From: Agapanthus africanus
Taxonomy: Eukaryota; Streptophyta; Magnoliopsida; Asparagales; Amaryllidaceae
Length of the DNA stretch: 64,000 nt
Assembly (NCBI GenBank): GCA_030015575.1
Contig: JASDDO010000019.1
Coordinates: 518,044,986-518,108,985 of the forward strand
Direction: 5' to 3'
In this document: positions 1 through 11,760 of the stretch, one piece after another
Layout of the letters: every line of letters begins with the position of its first letter
Position numbering within the stretch: position 1 is the stretch's first letter
The notes under the pieces: model-generated
The model's database searches: none
What the model was told of the DNA's origin: nothing
What the model saw: the letters and a program-made list of their open reading frames with translations, nothing else
Made by a program: the position numbers and the translations under genes

Positions 1-337
1 TGGGTTTTGGATCTATGAGATAGATCTAAGTGGATGTTAGGATTCTCACTAGGTGTAGTGAGATGGTATCAATCGATCCTGGGGAGAATCACTGGATAGC
101 TTCTAGGGTGGTAAGGTCGACTGAAAGTCGGTCACAGGCATTGTCTTTACCCTCAGTGGAAGGACGGTATGTTGGAAGAGTTCCAAGCTAGATACCGTGG
201 TAAACTAGACGATAAAGGCTGGATACATCGCGACCTAATATGCTACCAAAGAGGCAGTCTGGGTGTATATTAGTTCATGAGATGAACTTCGTTTCTACCA
301 TTGTGTGACAATGGAGTTGTGGCTTAGGCCTAGGAAC
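1..337 (+). pseudogene. Copia element E: RT end and RNase H fragment (left half)
   Basis: This is the tail of a Ty1/copia pol gene that begins left of the window. It aligns by eye with the end of the RT and the RNase H region of element B (about 36100-36510), including the stretch encoding the SKQETVADS-type region, but many substitutions, stops and indels have destroyed the frame. It ends at GGAAC (333-337), the left target-site copy of element C, and resumes at 42523. Near the left edge the sequence skips about 215-220 bp that B possesses between the RT and RNase H blocks, and element C skips the same bases. It is a dead fragment with no product expected. Confidence 0.8.
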
Positions 338-2542
338 TGTAGGGTTCCTAGGCACACCCATGAGGTTCTACAACTGATCAACCATACCAAATTTAAAATT
401 TTCAAGTGCCGAGAAACCCTAATTGAGATCGTTAACTAGAGGATAGGCGAAACTAAATGCAAGCAAACAACTTTACTAATAAGTGAAAGGAACTACAACC
501 TTTGTAGATCCGGTCCTCCACCTCCAAAGATCCATGACGACGTCCCTTCGCTGCGATCATCGGGATCCCGGACTCTAGCGATGGTTTCGTCGGAGAAATG
601 ATCAGGCTAGGTCGTTGACTTCGATGCCGAAGATGATCTACGTCGAGGCGACTCAAACTCAAGCTCCATCTTCACTTGGTCATGAACCTTGTGAAGAAAA
701 CACCCTATACAACATGGCAAGTGGTAGAGGATGAAGAAATAGGAAGTGGGTTCACTTTGGATTTGGATTTCTGACTTGGATTCATCACTTGGAATTTTCT
801 AGCAAGGTTTTCTTCTCTTCATGAAGAAGAAGAAGAAGAAAGAAAAGAATGAATGAATATTTTTAAAATAGAAAATCAAGTGATGCTTATCATATTGCAA
901 CCATGGGTTAGTAAACTCTTGTAGAGAATAAACTAGGGTTTAGGTAATGGTTAGGTTTAAGAACAAAATAAAAATGGTTTAGACTTTTCAAAGATGCTAG
1001 AAAACAACATGAAGCTTCTAGCAAAGAAAAGAAAGAAACCATTTTGTTTTTACAAAATAAATAAAGCAAACAAAAACCTAACCATTAACTAAACAAAGGA
1101 GTAAGTCACACACTCACCCATGTTTGCATGTATCATCAAATATGATACAAACTAGTGCACAAAAATATATCACATATACAACTTGTGCAAATCAAGTGAG
1201 AAAATCAATCTTAAGTGAACCAATACTAGTTAATGTAAAGTAATATATCAAATATATAATTATACATTAAATCATTAAATCAGCACTTGATTTAATGATC
1301 CGGTCATACTGCATATAACCGACCAATATCAAGCGTATCAATATATCGAATCAACATTTGATTCGGTAACCCGGCTATATCTTATATAACCGTCCGATGA
1401 TACAAATCGCGAGAATAGAATTCAGTATCACATACTGGTATTATTCTCGGTCCCACACATATCTCATATGCGCTCCTATTTCGTTTCGCTTGAGCCAGGA
1501 AACCTCTGTGTAGGACTCTAAAGACTCGTCAATACACCGGCAGTAGGTGATGATCATATCAAACACCCACAAGCCGCAAGCGGACTGCTAAACGTAACGG
1601 CTAGCCGGGTATTGAGCGATCAGAAGATCAACGAGCAAGCCCGCTCACACTCCTGTGAATCCAACCAGTAACACTTACCGTACAGTCCGGTCTGTTCGTT
1701 TGATATGTCGCATATCTCGCCTAGGGGTGGTAAACGTCAAACCCCAGTAGCTTGATAAGTCATGCCGATATAAGGTCCATAACAAGCGTGAAACTACTGA
1801 TAACTCTTACCAGTATATCACTACAACCCTGGCCAGAGATTTCCAGTTATGGCCAGTCGAGCATAGCGCAACATCAACCCCCAATACCGGGAGAGACGAA
1901 TCCCCTCCTATCGCTCATTGCCTCCATGTGAATTGGGACTGTACCCAAAAACAACCTGTTTGCACGACTCAGTAGAGCCGTGGTAGGGTGGAAATCAAAG
2001 CACAGTGGGAGACACACAAGACTCTATGACAATCTCGGGTTAACAGACTAAGCTGTACCAGTGTCACCAAAGAACTGCCATCTGACATGAGGTATAATAC
2101 CATCTGGGAGTTCTCGGCGAGTCCGTTCAGTATACCCAGTCTCCACTGAGCACCCGCATACCATCTCTGATGTCAAACATCAATGGATATGGGATCATCC
2201 ATCGCCTATCACATAGGTCGAGAAGATATACGCTAGTCTACTCTGGAATATCGATGCCCCGTCTTGATATTCCCACGACTAGGAACATTGAAGGATGTAC
2301 TCATAGACTACCCAGGCCCCACTAGTATGATCTACATCATAGTCCCAGAAGTCGAGTACACATCCTAAGGGCTTTATCAACATGTTACAGAGAGACAGAA
2401 AGTATACATGTTAAGATAAAGAGCAACCGGATAGCGTACTATCATGTCGAGCAAGAAAGTCCTACCTATATATGTCCCAGCATCCACTACAATATACATC
2501 CAATGTACGGTAATGGCCTCTAGGGCATACATATAACTAACA
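338..2542 (-). repeat. 3' LTR of copia element C
   Basis: 2205 bp, homologous base for base (a few percent different by eye) to 40319-42522. In element orientation it starts TGTTAGTTATATG and ends CCTACA. It contains a GAA/CTT-rich microsatellite near 820-845. The short open frames in it, such as the one at 453-662, recur in the other LTR copies as incidental frames; I do not call them genes. Confidence 0.93.
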
Positions 2543-2559
2543 ATCTCCCACTTGCACTA
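2543..2559 (-). other. Polypurine tract of element C
   Basis: Directly inside the 3' LTR the minus strand reads GTGCAAGTGGGAGAT. This purine-rich tract is repeated at the same place in D, E and J. It would prime plus-strand DNA synthesis. Confidence 0.75.
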
Positions 2560-5335
2560 GGGTCATCTGTAGAAGTGGTTGTAGTATCTAATACTCAACC
2601 ATCCCATATAAGTCTCTCTCTGGGAAAAAGCCTTTGTGAGTGGATCCGCCGTGTTGTCCTCTGAGTCTACTCTCCTAACCTCGATCACCCTGGAGATCAA
2701 CTAACTCCATGATCAGGTGATGCTGCCTCAGAATATGTCTGGGTCACTAATGGGACCAGGATTCCTGGGCCAAAGCCACACTTCCATTGTCATACAATGG
2801 TAGGAACCTAGTTCATCTCATGAACCAATATACACCCAAACTGCCTCTTTGGTAGTATCTTTGATAGTGATGTTACCGGCCTTTATCGTCTAGTTTGCCA
2901 CGGTATCTAGCTTGGAACTCTTCCAACATACCGTCCTTCCACTGAGGGTAAAGACAATGCCTGTGACTGACATTCAGTCGTCCTTATCACCCTGGAACCT
3001 TTCCAGTGATTCTCCCCAGGATCGATTGATTCCATCTCACTAAACCTAGTGAGAATCCTAACATCCATTTAGATCTATCTCATAGATGAAAATCCCCGGA
3101 TTTAGGAGGTATCACCTTTATCCTATTTGGAGAATCCTTATGGTAAGAGGAGATTGACCGAGCGTAGTATAGGAAACTCCTTCCCTATCAAGAGTATGTT
3201 GTCCACGTACAATACGAGGATGACCACCTTACTCTCTACTGCCTTTTTGTATATACAAGGTTCATCTATCATTTTGATGAAGTCAAACAGTTTCACTACC
3301 AAATCAAAACAGACGTTCCAACTCCGCGATGCCTGCTTTATTCTGTAAAGCAGCTTGCACATGTTTTCGCTGCTCCCACTGTTTACGAAACCCTCTGGCT
3401 GTGTTCTTATAGACGTTCTCTTCTAAATCATTATTTAGAAAAGCAGTCATGGCATCCAACCACCAGATATCGTAGTCATGGTATATAGCAATGGCAAGTA
3501 GGATCAGGACAGGCTTAACATAGCCACTGGAAAAGGTTTCATCATTATCCACGCCTGGTTAATGACGATAGCCTTTAACAAGTCTAGCTTTGAAAGTCTC
3601 AACTTTTCCATCTACACCAAGTAATCTTCTCAAGATATACTTAATCCTGATGGGGATTTAACCCTTCAAATATAGCATCCAAAGTCCATACTTTGTTGGT
3701 GTACATGGATTCCATGTCAGATCGCTAAGCATCCAGCCATTCTTACAGAGTCCCTATTCTCGATGGCCTGCTCGAAACTAGTTGGGTCATCATCTCATGA
3801 TGCAATCCTCGCTCCCACTGTCATCGAGAAACCGAAGTATCTCTCAGGCGGATGAAGAAACCCGGTAGATCGGCGGAGAGGCCGAGCTTCGTTGGGGACT
3901 ATAGAATCGTTTGGTTCTATCAAATCATTAGCTGTAGTTTGTATAGCTGGAACCTTTCCAGTTCTACAGAACTGAACTTGGCTCGATCTTGTCCGGATTT
4001 TGCTTTTGACATAGGCCGGACAATCCCAAATCTTAACTTACTTAAGAGATAGGCTCTTCCCATACCATATCTTATATGGAGTGGTAGGCACTGATTTGAT
4101 TCGAATCCAATTCAATAGGTATGCAACTTCTCAAGTGCACAACCCCCTAAAAGAAACAGGTAACTCAGTAATACTCATCATAGAGCACAACATATCTCAT
4201 AGGGTGCTATTGCTCTGCACTGATATACCATCGTGCTATGGTGTATTCGGAGGAGTAATGCTGAGAGAGAATCTCATTCTCCTTTAGAATAGTCCAAGAA
4301 TTCCATGCTCAAGTATTCTCCTCCCTGATCTCATCATAGGACATAATACTTATACCTGTATTTTGGTTCTCTACTTCTAGCTTATATTCTGTGAATATCT
4401 CAAAAGGTTCGGACTTATGTTTCAACAGGAACATATGGCTGAATCTTGAGAGATTATCAGAGAATGTAATGAAGTATAAAGAACCGGTCCTGGCATATGT
4501 AGACATGAGACCTTACATACATCATCATGTATCAGTCCCAAGAGTTTACTAACTCTTTGTCTGTTTCCAATGAACAGAGCTATGGTCATCTTATCTTTAT
4601 GACATGACTGGCAAGTTTCAGAAGATGTAAATTCAAACTAATTTAAATATGCATCTATATGTAACTTCAGCTAGTCGGGTCACATTGATATGACCTAGTC
4701 TATATATACCTCAAGAAGGATCCGTTCATTTCTGAACTATTTCTCTTGTGTGTGTTCTGTATACTAAGAACTGTAGTTTGATTTAGAACGTCAATGCTTT
4801 TAGATAACGTGCCTGAACCGATCAACTTTTGAAATGTTCAAAACAATATTCAACAATACAAAATTAAATCCTTCTTTAATAAATAAAGAGATTGATATGA
4901 TTTTGTATATCAGGTTCGGTATCTAATAGTATTTGTTCAGAATCAATGTTTTGGTAATACAGGGTGACAGTGACCAACAGACTTGGCTGCAACACTTGCA
5001 CCGTTTTCTGTCTCATGAAACTTATCACTCGCTCTCAGTTCTCTACCTTTCTGTAGCCCATGTAACGGATTACATTTGCGGGATCCTGATCCGGTATCAA
5101 ATAGCCAGGATGTAGAGGATACTGAGAAACAGTTCTTTGTAATGAACACACTCGAAGGAGATGCATCTCATGCACTTTCATCGTTTGGGTGGCATGGGAA
5201 TCCTGCTATTCCCCTATTTCCTGCTCGGTCTTATAACAATTATAAGTTGGAGCTGGACCAACGTTCCCCAGCTCAGTATAACAAGCGGGTTCGGTCAATA
5301 CATCCATATTATTATCTTGATTAAGGCGTGATATG
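2560..5335 (-). pseudogene. Copia element C pol remnant (PR-INT-RT-RH, no Gag)
   Basis: Reading leftward on the minus strand, the order is protease (about 5150-4940, with FDTGSGS), integrase pieces (about 4700-4300, fragment FITFSDNLSRFSHMF), RT (about 3740-3138, with QASRSWNVCFD and YVDN) and RNase H (about 3080-2560). Frames are interrupted many times. The RT catalytic box reads YVDN instead of YVDD. Upstream of the protease there is only the short gag-less leader segment also found in B, D and F; no CCHC knuckle is visible. About 215-220 bp present in B between RT and RNase H are missing. The protein machinery is non-functional; this is a copy that would have needed help to move. Confidence 0.82.
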
Positions 5336-5346
5336 GTCGCTACCTA

Positions 5347-6257
5347 GAGAGAGAGAGAAGAAAACACTCTGCGTGCGCTCTTGCAAAATTAGATTGGTTA
5401 TTTATTTTATCTAATCAGGATGGCTCCCACTGTTTTTATCAAATCTTCCTTCAAATCCTAAAGGGAAAGACCAGCCGGGATTAATTATACTCTACAAGTT
5501 CGCCAATCTTTCAGCCAGGCCAGTGTCGGTACTTTAAGAAAGGTTCCCCGTGCTTTCGCACGGACCTAATTAGAATAAACCTCGTTTTCCCAGAGGCGTA
5601 ACCCCGTTGACACCTTTCTAGACACCTACTTGATCGGCTAATTGCAAAGTGCAAAACTCTCCCAGGAGTAACAATTACTCGCAGTGGGTATCGGGATCCA
5701 ACTATCATATAGAAGGTATGCAATCTCATTGCAAATTCCAACACTTGAAACTCCCGATAATGGTTTTTACCCCTAGCACTTATGACCTTAGCTAAGGTCA
5801 ACAAATCATAAGCACTAGTCAAGTTCTACCCGTCATTTCGTGATTAATTCGACCCACCCACATGACCCTTGGCTAAGGTCAACAAAGCCATATGACTGTC
5901 CTAACTAATCGCATCATATGCTGTGTAAGAAGACATCACTTAGCTACCGTACACTATGCCTCGGCTATGGTCGATAAACGTAGCACGAATACTAAGTACT
6001 CTACTTCCTAAAATGACGGAAGGTAGCGGATGGTTTTTAAGAAAATCTTTAACGCTTTGAACTTGATCTCGTTGCGGAATCAAATGGTTTTTAAATGGAG
6101 TGTTTTTGAGGCTTTTGTAGTTTTGCTAAAGGGGTCACTCCCGGTGAAGGGATCGTCGGCCCTTTCCTCATCGAATAAGGTGCAGGATATATCATATATA
6201 CTGCTGTGCAAAGCAGAAACTATAGAATCAATCAAAAGAAAAACCGAGGGTTGTAGC
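5347..6257 (-). other. Element C leader, coding-proximal part
   Basis: Untranslated leader between the pyrimidine-rich acceptor (AG at 5345-5346, minus strand) and the insertion point of D. It is homologous to D 10900-11760 and B 32930-33785. It holds the three-hairpin cassette and the start of a 146-bp repeat. The open frame at 5511-5822 has a sister in D but is interrupted in B and not preserved in J, so I treat it as a by-product of conserved RNA sequence. Confidence 0.7.
5779..5983 (-). other. Three-hairpin leader cassette, element C
   Basis: Minus-strand hairpins at 5954-5983, about 5860-5896 and 5779-5812, in transcription order. Hairpin 3 has outer stem CTTATGA/TCATAAG. Hairpin 2 has CATATGGC/GTCATGTG with two G-U pairs. 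Hairpin 1 has CTACG/CATAG with one mismatch. The inner stems are TCGAC/GCCGA, TTGAC/GCCAA and TTGAC/GCTAA, each closing a four-base loop (CATA, CTTA, CTTA). Each inner stem carries one A-C mismatch, so this copy is somewhat decayed relative to D. Confidence 0.65.
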
Positions 6258-8463
6258 TGTTAGTTATATGTATGCCCTAGAGGCCATTACTGTACATTGG
6301 ATGTATATTATAGTGGATGCTGGGACATATATAGGTAGGACTTTCTTGCTCGACATGATAGTACGCTATCTGGTTGCTCTTTATCTTAATATGTATACTT
6401 TCTGTCTCTCTGTTACATGTTGATAAAGCCCTTAGGATGTGTACTCGACTTCCAGGACTATGATGTAGATCATACTAGTGGGGCCAGGGTAGTCAATGGG
6501 TACATACTTCAATGTTCCTAGTCGTGGGGATAACGAGACGGGGCATCGATATTCCAGAGTAGACTAGCGTATATCTTCTCGACTCATGTGATGGGCGATG
6601 GATGATCCCATATCCATTGATGTTTGACATCAGAGATGGTATGCGGGTGCTCAGTGGAGACTGGGTACACTGAACGGACTCGCCGAGAACTCCCAGATGG
6701 TATTATACCTCACGTCAGATGGCAGTTCTCTGGGGACACTGGTACAGCTTAGTCTGTTGACCCGAGATCGTCATAGAGTCTTGTGTGTCTCCCATTGTGC
6801 TTTGATTTCCACCCTACCACGGCTCTACTGAGTCGTGCAAACAGGTGGTTTTTGGGTACAGTCCCGATTCACATGGAGGCAATGAGCGATAGGAGGGGAT
6901 TCGTCTCTCTCGGTATTGGGGGTTGATGTTGCGCTATGCTCGACTGGCCATAACTGGAAATCTCTGGCCAGGATTGCAGTGATATACTGGTAAGAGTTAT
7001 CAGTAGTTTCACACATGTTATGGACCTCACGTCGGCATGACTTATCAAGCTATTGGGGTCTGACGTTTACCACCCCTAGGCGAGATATGCGACATATCAG
7101 ACGAACAAACCGGACTGTACAGTAAGTGTTACTGGTTGGATTCACAGGAGTGTGAGCGGGCTTGCTCGTCGATCTTCTGATCGCTCAATACCCGGGTGGC
7201 CGTTACGTTTAGCAGACCGCTTGCGGCTTGTGGGTGTTTGATATGATCATCACCTACTGTCGGCGTATTGACGAGTCTTTAGAGTCCTACACAGAGCTTT
7301 CCTGGCTCAAGCGAAACGAAATTAGAGCGCATATGAGATATGTGCGGGACCGAGAATAATGCGTGTATGTGATACCGTATTCTATTCTCACGATGAATGT
7401 ATCGATTGGTTGTATGCGATATAACCTAGTTATCGAATCGAGAATTGATTCGATAAGTCGATACATCGGATATTAGTCGGTCATATGCGATATGACCGGA
7501 TCGTTAAATCAAGTGTTGATTTAATGATTTAATGTATAATTATATATTTGATATATTACTTTGCATTAACTAGTATTTGTTCACTTAAGATGGATTTTCT
7601 CACTTGATGTGCACATTGTGTATATGATATAGTTTTGTGCACTAGTTTGTATCATGTTTGATGATACATGCAAACTTGGGTGTGTGTGTGCGCTTTAAAC
7701 TATGATTAGGTTAATGGTTAGGGTTTGTTTTATTTATTTATTCATTTTGGAAAGGATAAAATGGTGGTTTTCTTTTCTTTCTTTGCTTGAAGCTTCTTAA
7801 AGCTTCAAAGCATCTTTGAAAGTCTACCATTTTGTCTTTATCCCTTAACCTAACGATTCAAATAAACTATAGTTTATTCTCTACACTAAACCATGGTTGC
7901 TAAAATGATAAGAATCACTTTATTTTCTTTTTTCATAATTCTTATCATATCCTTTTTCTTCTTCTTCTTCTTCTTCTTCTTCAAAAAGAAGAAACCATTC
8001 TAGCTTCAATGGTGCCTTGATAAAAAGAGTGAGAAATATAATTCTAAAGTGAACCCACTTCCTATTTCTTCATCCTCTACCACTTGCCATGTAGTATTGG
8101 GTGTTTTCTTCACAAGTTTCATTACTTGGTGAAGGTGGAGCTTGATCTTGAGTTGCCTCGACGTAGATCATCTTCGGCATCGAAGTCGACGACCTAGCCC
8201 GATCATTTCTTCATCGAAACCATCGCCAGAGTCCGGGATCCGATGACCGCAGCGAAGGGACATCAACACGGAGCTAAGGAAGTAGAGGACCGGATCTACA
8301 AAGGTTGTAGTCACTTTTCTTTTTAATTAAAGTTGTTAACTTGCATGCATCGCCTTACCTCTAGTTACGATCTTGCTTAGGGTTACTTGGCACCTAGAAA
8401 ATTTATGATTTTGGCATGTTTGATCTGTTGTGGGACCTCATGGGTGTGCCTAGGAACCCTTCA
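6258..8463 (+). repeat. 5' LTR of copia element D
   Basis: 2206 bp, starting TGTTAGTTATATG and ending TTCA (the 3' copy ends TACA). It matches 14455-16661 along its length. A CTT microsatellite with a GAAG partner lies near 7966-7992. Confidence 0.93.
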
Positions 8464-8464
8464 G

Positions 8465-8476
8465 TGGTATCAGAGC
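8465..8476 (+). other. Primer-binding site of element D (initiator tRNA-Met)
   Basis: TGGTATCAGAGC, one base after the LTR, complementary to the 3' end of plant initiator methionine tRNA. Confidence 0.9.
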
Positions 8477-8662
8477 CTAGCTAGAGCCTTAGGCGATGCG
8501 TAGACGATATTAGAAGTCCGATCGAACCCGAAACCCTAATTTTCAACCCTCTCTGGACTTTTTCTGGAAATGTGGATTTTTCTGAATTAAAAATACCTGA
8601 AAAATTCAGCAGGGAAATATAAGAATTGTGGTGAAAAACGACCCCCTAAATCGTACATTCCA

Positions 8663-8706
8663 CCACGGGACCGCGGCAATAGCCTGCTTGGGCCACGGTT
8701 CCGCGG
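8663..8706 (+). other. GC-rich hairpin about 200 nt after PBS, element D
   Basis: Arms CCACGGGACCG (8663-8673) and CGGTTCCGCGG (8696-8706) pair with one A-C mismatch and one G-U pair. B, C and J have a hairpin at the same distance from the PBS. Confidence 0.65.
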
Positions 8707-10583
8707 CCGTACAGAGGAGTTAGGTCATTATTTTTGCACCATAATTCCTATTTCTGTGATTTATATTTTATGGGTATTTTTATTAGGACTCAAGAGTTCA
8801 GTGTTCTGGGGTTGTATTGGGGACTCGATGATTCGATCGGATTATTTAACCTTTGTTTACTGTGTTTTTCCGGGTATCTTTAGAACATGTTAAAAGGTTC
8901 AACCGGATATAAATACCCACTTTTTCCCCTGCAGGGAAATTTCCAAGTGTTGGATTTTTCCATGGTTTAAGGACGTTCTGAGTAGTGCAAGTAACGCGAT
9001 GGTCCCTCTAGAAGACAACAAACCTTAACTCGATTATGTGACCGTCTTGAACTGCCCTTTGAACCTTAGGGTTTGGGGCAGTACGGCGTGCCACATGTGA
9101 GGCGTTGGCTTGACCCTTCTACGGCTGGACCGTTGGTACTGACGCATGAAGTGAATGTTTTTAAACTTATTTCATGTGTTGAGATGTTTCGGGAAACCTT
9201 GGGTGTTTGATTGTTCGATCGGAAACTATAACATTTTCTATTTATCTGGAATGTGATACAACATTTGGAATTCACAAGTAGTTATGAGATAACTGAATGA
9301 ATGTTATAAATATAGCAGTTTAGTCTCACTTGTTCGGTAGCCACGGAATTTTGATGCGATCAAAAATCCGTCGCAATCACGTTGTGAAGGCGAATACTCG
9401 CCGGTAAACTTAATAGACAGCCATACCCCAAAGCCCCGACCAAGTGACTATAGGAGAACCCCGCCGCCGAAAGCATCCGTTCGGGTGCTCGCGGTAGCGG
9501 TGTTCCGCCTTACTGCACTTTGTCGACGGCATCGGGGGTGTAGCCGTCTACTGAAGTTTACGACGAGCATTCGATCAGGATGTCGGGAATCTTATTGAAT
9601 TGCCCGACTTGATATTGAAAAGAGTTTTCGATAATGACACTAAAATGCGGGGTTTATAATTGTTAGGCATGCGATGTCTAAGGAATTCATTTGATTAGGC
9701 ATGCGATGTCTAAAGAGGTTGCGGATTCCAACTGTTGTAGCTTTACATTTTCTTTTCTGTGACCGTAAGTGTAATATGTGATATCGCCGGTTTCGTTGCT
9801 ATATGTCAACGACAATTGGGATGCACATATTTACTTACGTTGATGACATGTGATGTTATGTGTTGCTGGATATGTTATATTGGATCGTCGTGTTTGAATA
9901 GCCGGGGGTTTTTATGTGAGACGAGTGTTTTTCATTTTCATTCATGTAAAAACTTGTATGTAATATTCTTTTATTGGGGCACTTCCAGGTTGCGGAAGAT
10001 GTCACCATTGATGTATATTATTTACTTTTCCGCATTAGGATAGACCAAAAGAGGGGAGCTCAAGTAACCGGGTTCTAGGGTCCAGTGGGAGATCATCTCG
10101 AGGAGTCGAGTCCAGGTCTCCTAACCCTAGAATTGGTAGGGTTGCTTGCCGCTCTAGTAGGGGTCTAGGGGTGTGGGATTGGCTATTCATCACGACCGTG
10201 GAATCCGTGTTTTATACTGGCTCGTATTAAAAACACGGACGTCCTAGTATATCCAATATTTCATATGATATTTTCTGCTGCGTTATCTGTGATGTGATCA
10301 TGTGATATATTCAGATAGATATTATGTATAGTATATATGATATATTATATAGACGTTGCTTATGTTTTACACCCGCTCTAGCCTTGCCTCGCTCTGGCGT
10401 TAGTTACCTAACCTAACGGTGCAGACGGGACATCGAGGCGAATGCGGATGGCATAAGTGTACGTTATATTTATCTGTGTTGTTTAGATGGACTTAAATGA
10501 TGGGATATTCATTAATGAGATTAATGAAAGAAAATAAACCTAAAAGATGTTGTGGAATCGAATTTCAAAAATAAAACAGGTAG

Positions 10584-10987
10584 CTACAGTTCTTGCTTTG
10601 CATCGAGGTGTTCCTTGTAGAACATCCTGCACCTTATTCGATAAGGAAAGGACCGAGATCCTTTCACCGGGAGTGACTCCTTTAGCAATAACTGGTAGAT
10701 GCTACAACCCTCAGTTTGCCTTTTGATTGCTTCTATTGTTTTTGCTTTGCACAGCGGTATATATGATATATCCTGCACCTTATTCGATAAGGAAAGGACC
10801 GAGATCCCTTCAACGGGAGTGACTCCTTTAGCAATAACTGGCAGATGCTACAACCCTCGGTTTGTATTTTGATTGCTTCTATAGTTTTTGCTTTGCACAG
10901 CGGTATATATGATATATCCTGCACCTTATTCGATGAGGAAAGGGCCAACGATCCCTTCACCGGGAATGATCCCTTTAGCAAAACTAG
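10584..10987 (+). repeat. 146-bp tandem repeat in element D leader (3 copies)
   Basis: The landmark ATCCTGCACC recurs at 10624, 10770 and 10916, an exact 146-bp period; the third copy diverges after about 10985. Each copy contains the short inverted repeat CCTTATTCGATAAGG (or a near form) followed by a CACCGGGAGTGA segment. B (145-bp period) and F (146 bp) have two copies and C at least two. Confidence 0.88.
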
Positions 10988-11120
10988 AAAAGCCTCAAAA
11001 ACATTCCATTTAAAAACCATTTGATTCCGCAACGAGATCAAGTTCAAATAGTTAAAGGTTTTCTTAAAAACCATCCGCAACCCTCCGTCATTTTAGGAAA
11101 TAGAGTACTTAGTATTCGTG

Positions 11121-11324
11121 CTGTGTTTGTTGACCTTAGTTAAGGCACAGTGTACGGTAGCTAAGTGATGTCTTCCTACACCGCATATGATGCGATTAGT
11201 TAGGATAGTCATGTGACTTTGTTGACCTTAGTTAAGGGTCATGTGGGTGGGTCTAATTAATCACGAAATGACGGGTAGAACTTGACTAGTGTTTATGATT
11301 TGTTGACCATAGTTAAGGTCATAA
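11121..11324 (+). other. Three-hairpin leader cassette, element D
   Basis: Hairpins at 11121-11150, 11210-11245 and 11293-11324. The outer stems are CTGTG/CACAG, CATGTGAC/GTCATGTG (two G-U) and TTATGA/TCATAA. Each is followed by TTTG, the inner stem TTGAC/GTTAA with a four-base loop (CTTA, CTTA, CATA), then GG and the closing outer arm. Confidence 0.75.
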
Positions 11325-11760
11325 GTGCTAGGGGTAAAAACCTTTATCGGGAGTTTCAAGTGTTGAAATTTGCAATGAGATTGCATACCTTCTATATGAT
11401 AGTTGGATCCCGATACCCACTGCGAGTAATTGTTACTCCTGGGAGTGTTTTGCACTTTACAATTAGCCGATCAAGTAGGTGTCTAGAAAGGTGTCGACGG
11501 GGTTACGCCTCTGGGAAAACGAGGTTTACTGTAATTAGGTCCGTGCGAAAGCACGGGGAACCTCCCTCAAAGTACCGACACTGGCCTGGCTGAAAGATTG
11601 GCGAACATGTAGAGTGTAATTAATCCCGGCTAGTCTTTCTTGTTAAGGTTTGAAGGAAGATTTGATAAAAACAGTGGGAGCCATCCTGATTAGATAAAAT
11701 ATATAACCAATCTAATCTTGCAAGAGCGCACGCAGAGTGTTTTCTTCTCTCTCTCTCCAG

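Larger units (their letters stand above)
8464..11760 (+). other. Element D long untranslated leader
   Basis: About 3.3 kb between the 5' LTR and the pyrimidine tract plus CAG (ending 11760) that precedes the coding remnant. It contains the GC hairpin (8663-8706), a block at roughly 9333-9609 that B lacks, a conserved GACCGTAAGT box near 9760-9772, the 146-bp repeats and the three-hairpin cassette. I see no credible coding region in it. Confidence 0.75.

Noticed and set aside
7966-7992. CTT/GAA repeats in LTRs as coding or regulatory signal
   Set aside because: A simple microsatellite whose length varies between LTR copies; I see nothing beyond that.
9759-10043. Leader frames around the GACCGTAAGT box in D (9759-10043) and B (31937-32254)
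   Set aside because: They look conserved because the leaders are homologous. The start lies in the box itself and C-terminal ends differ, so coding is unlikely.
10624-10987. Possible CRISPR-like array because of regular repeats
   Set aside because: The copies are contiguous 146-bp tandem repeats without unique spacers, inside a eukaryotic retrotransposon.
11282-11593. A 103-codon leader frame conserved between D (+) and C (5511-5822, minus)
   Set aside because: The same leader sequence in B has an in-frame stop, and in F and J the frame is not kept. Conservation is better explained by the RNA hairpins and shared leader sequence than by a protein.
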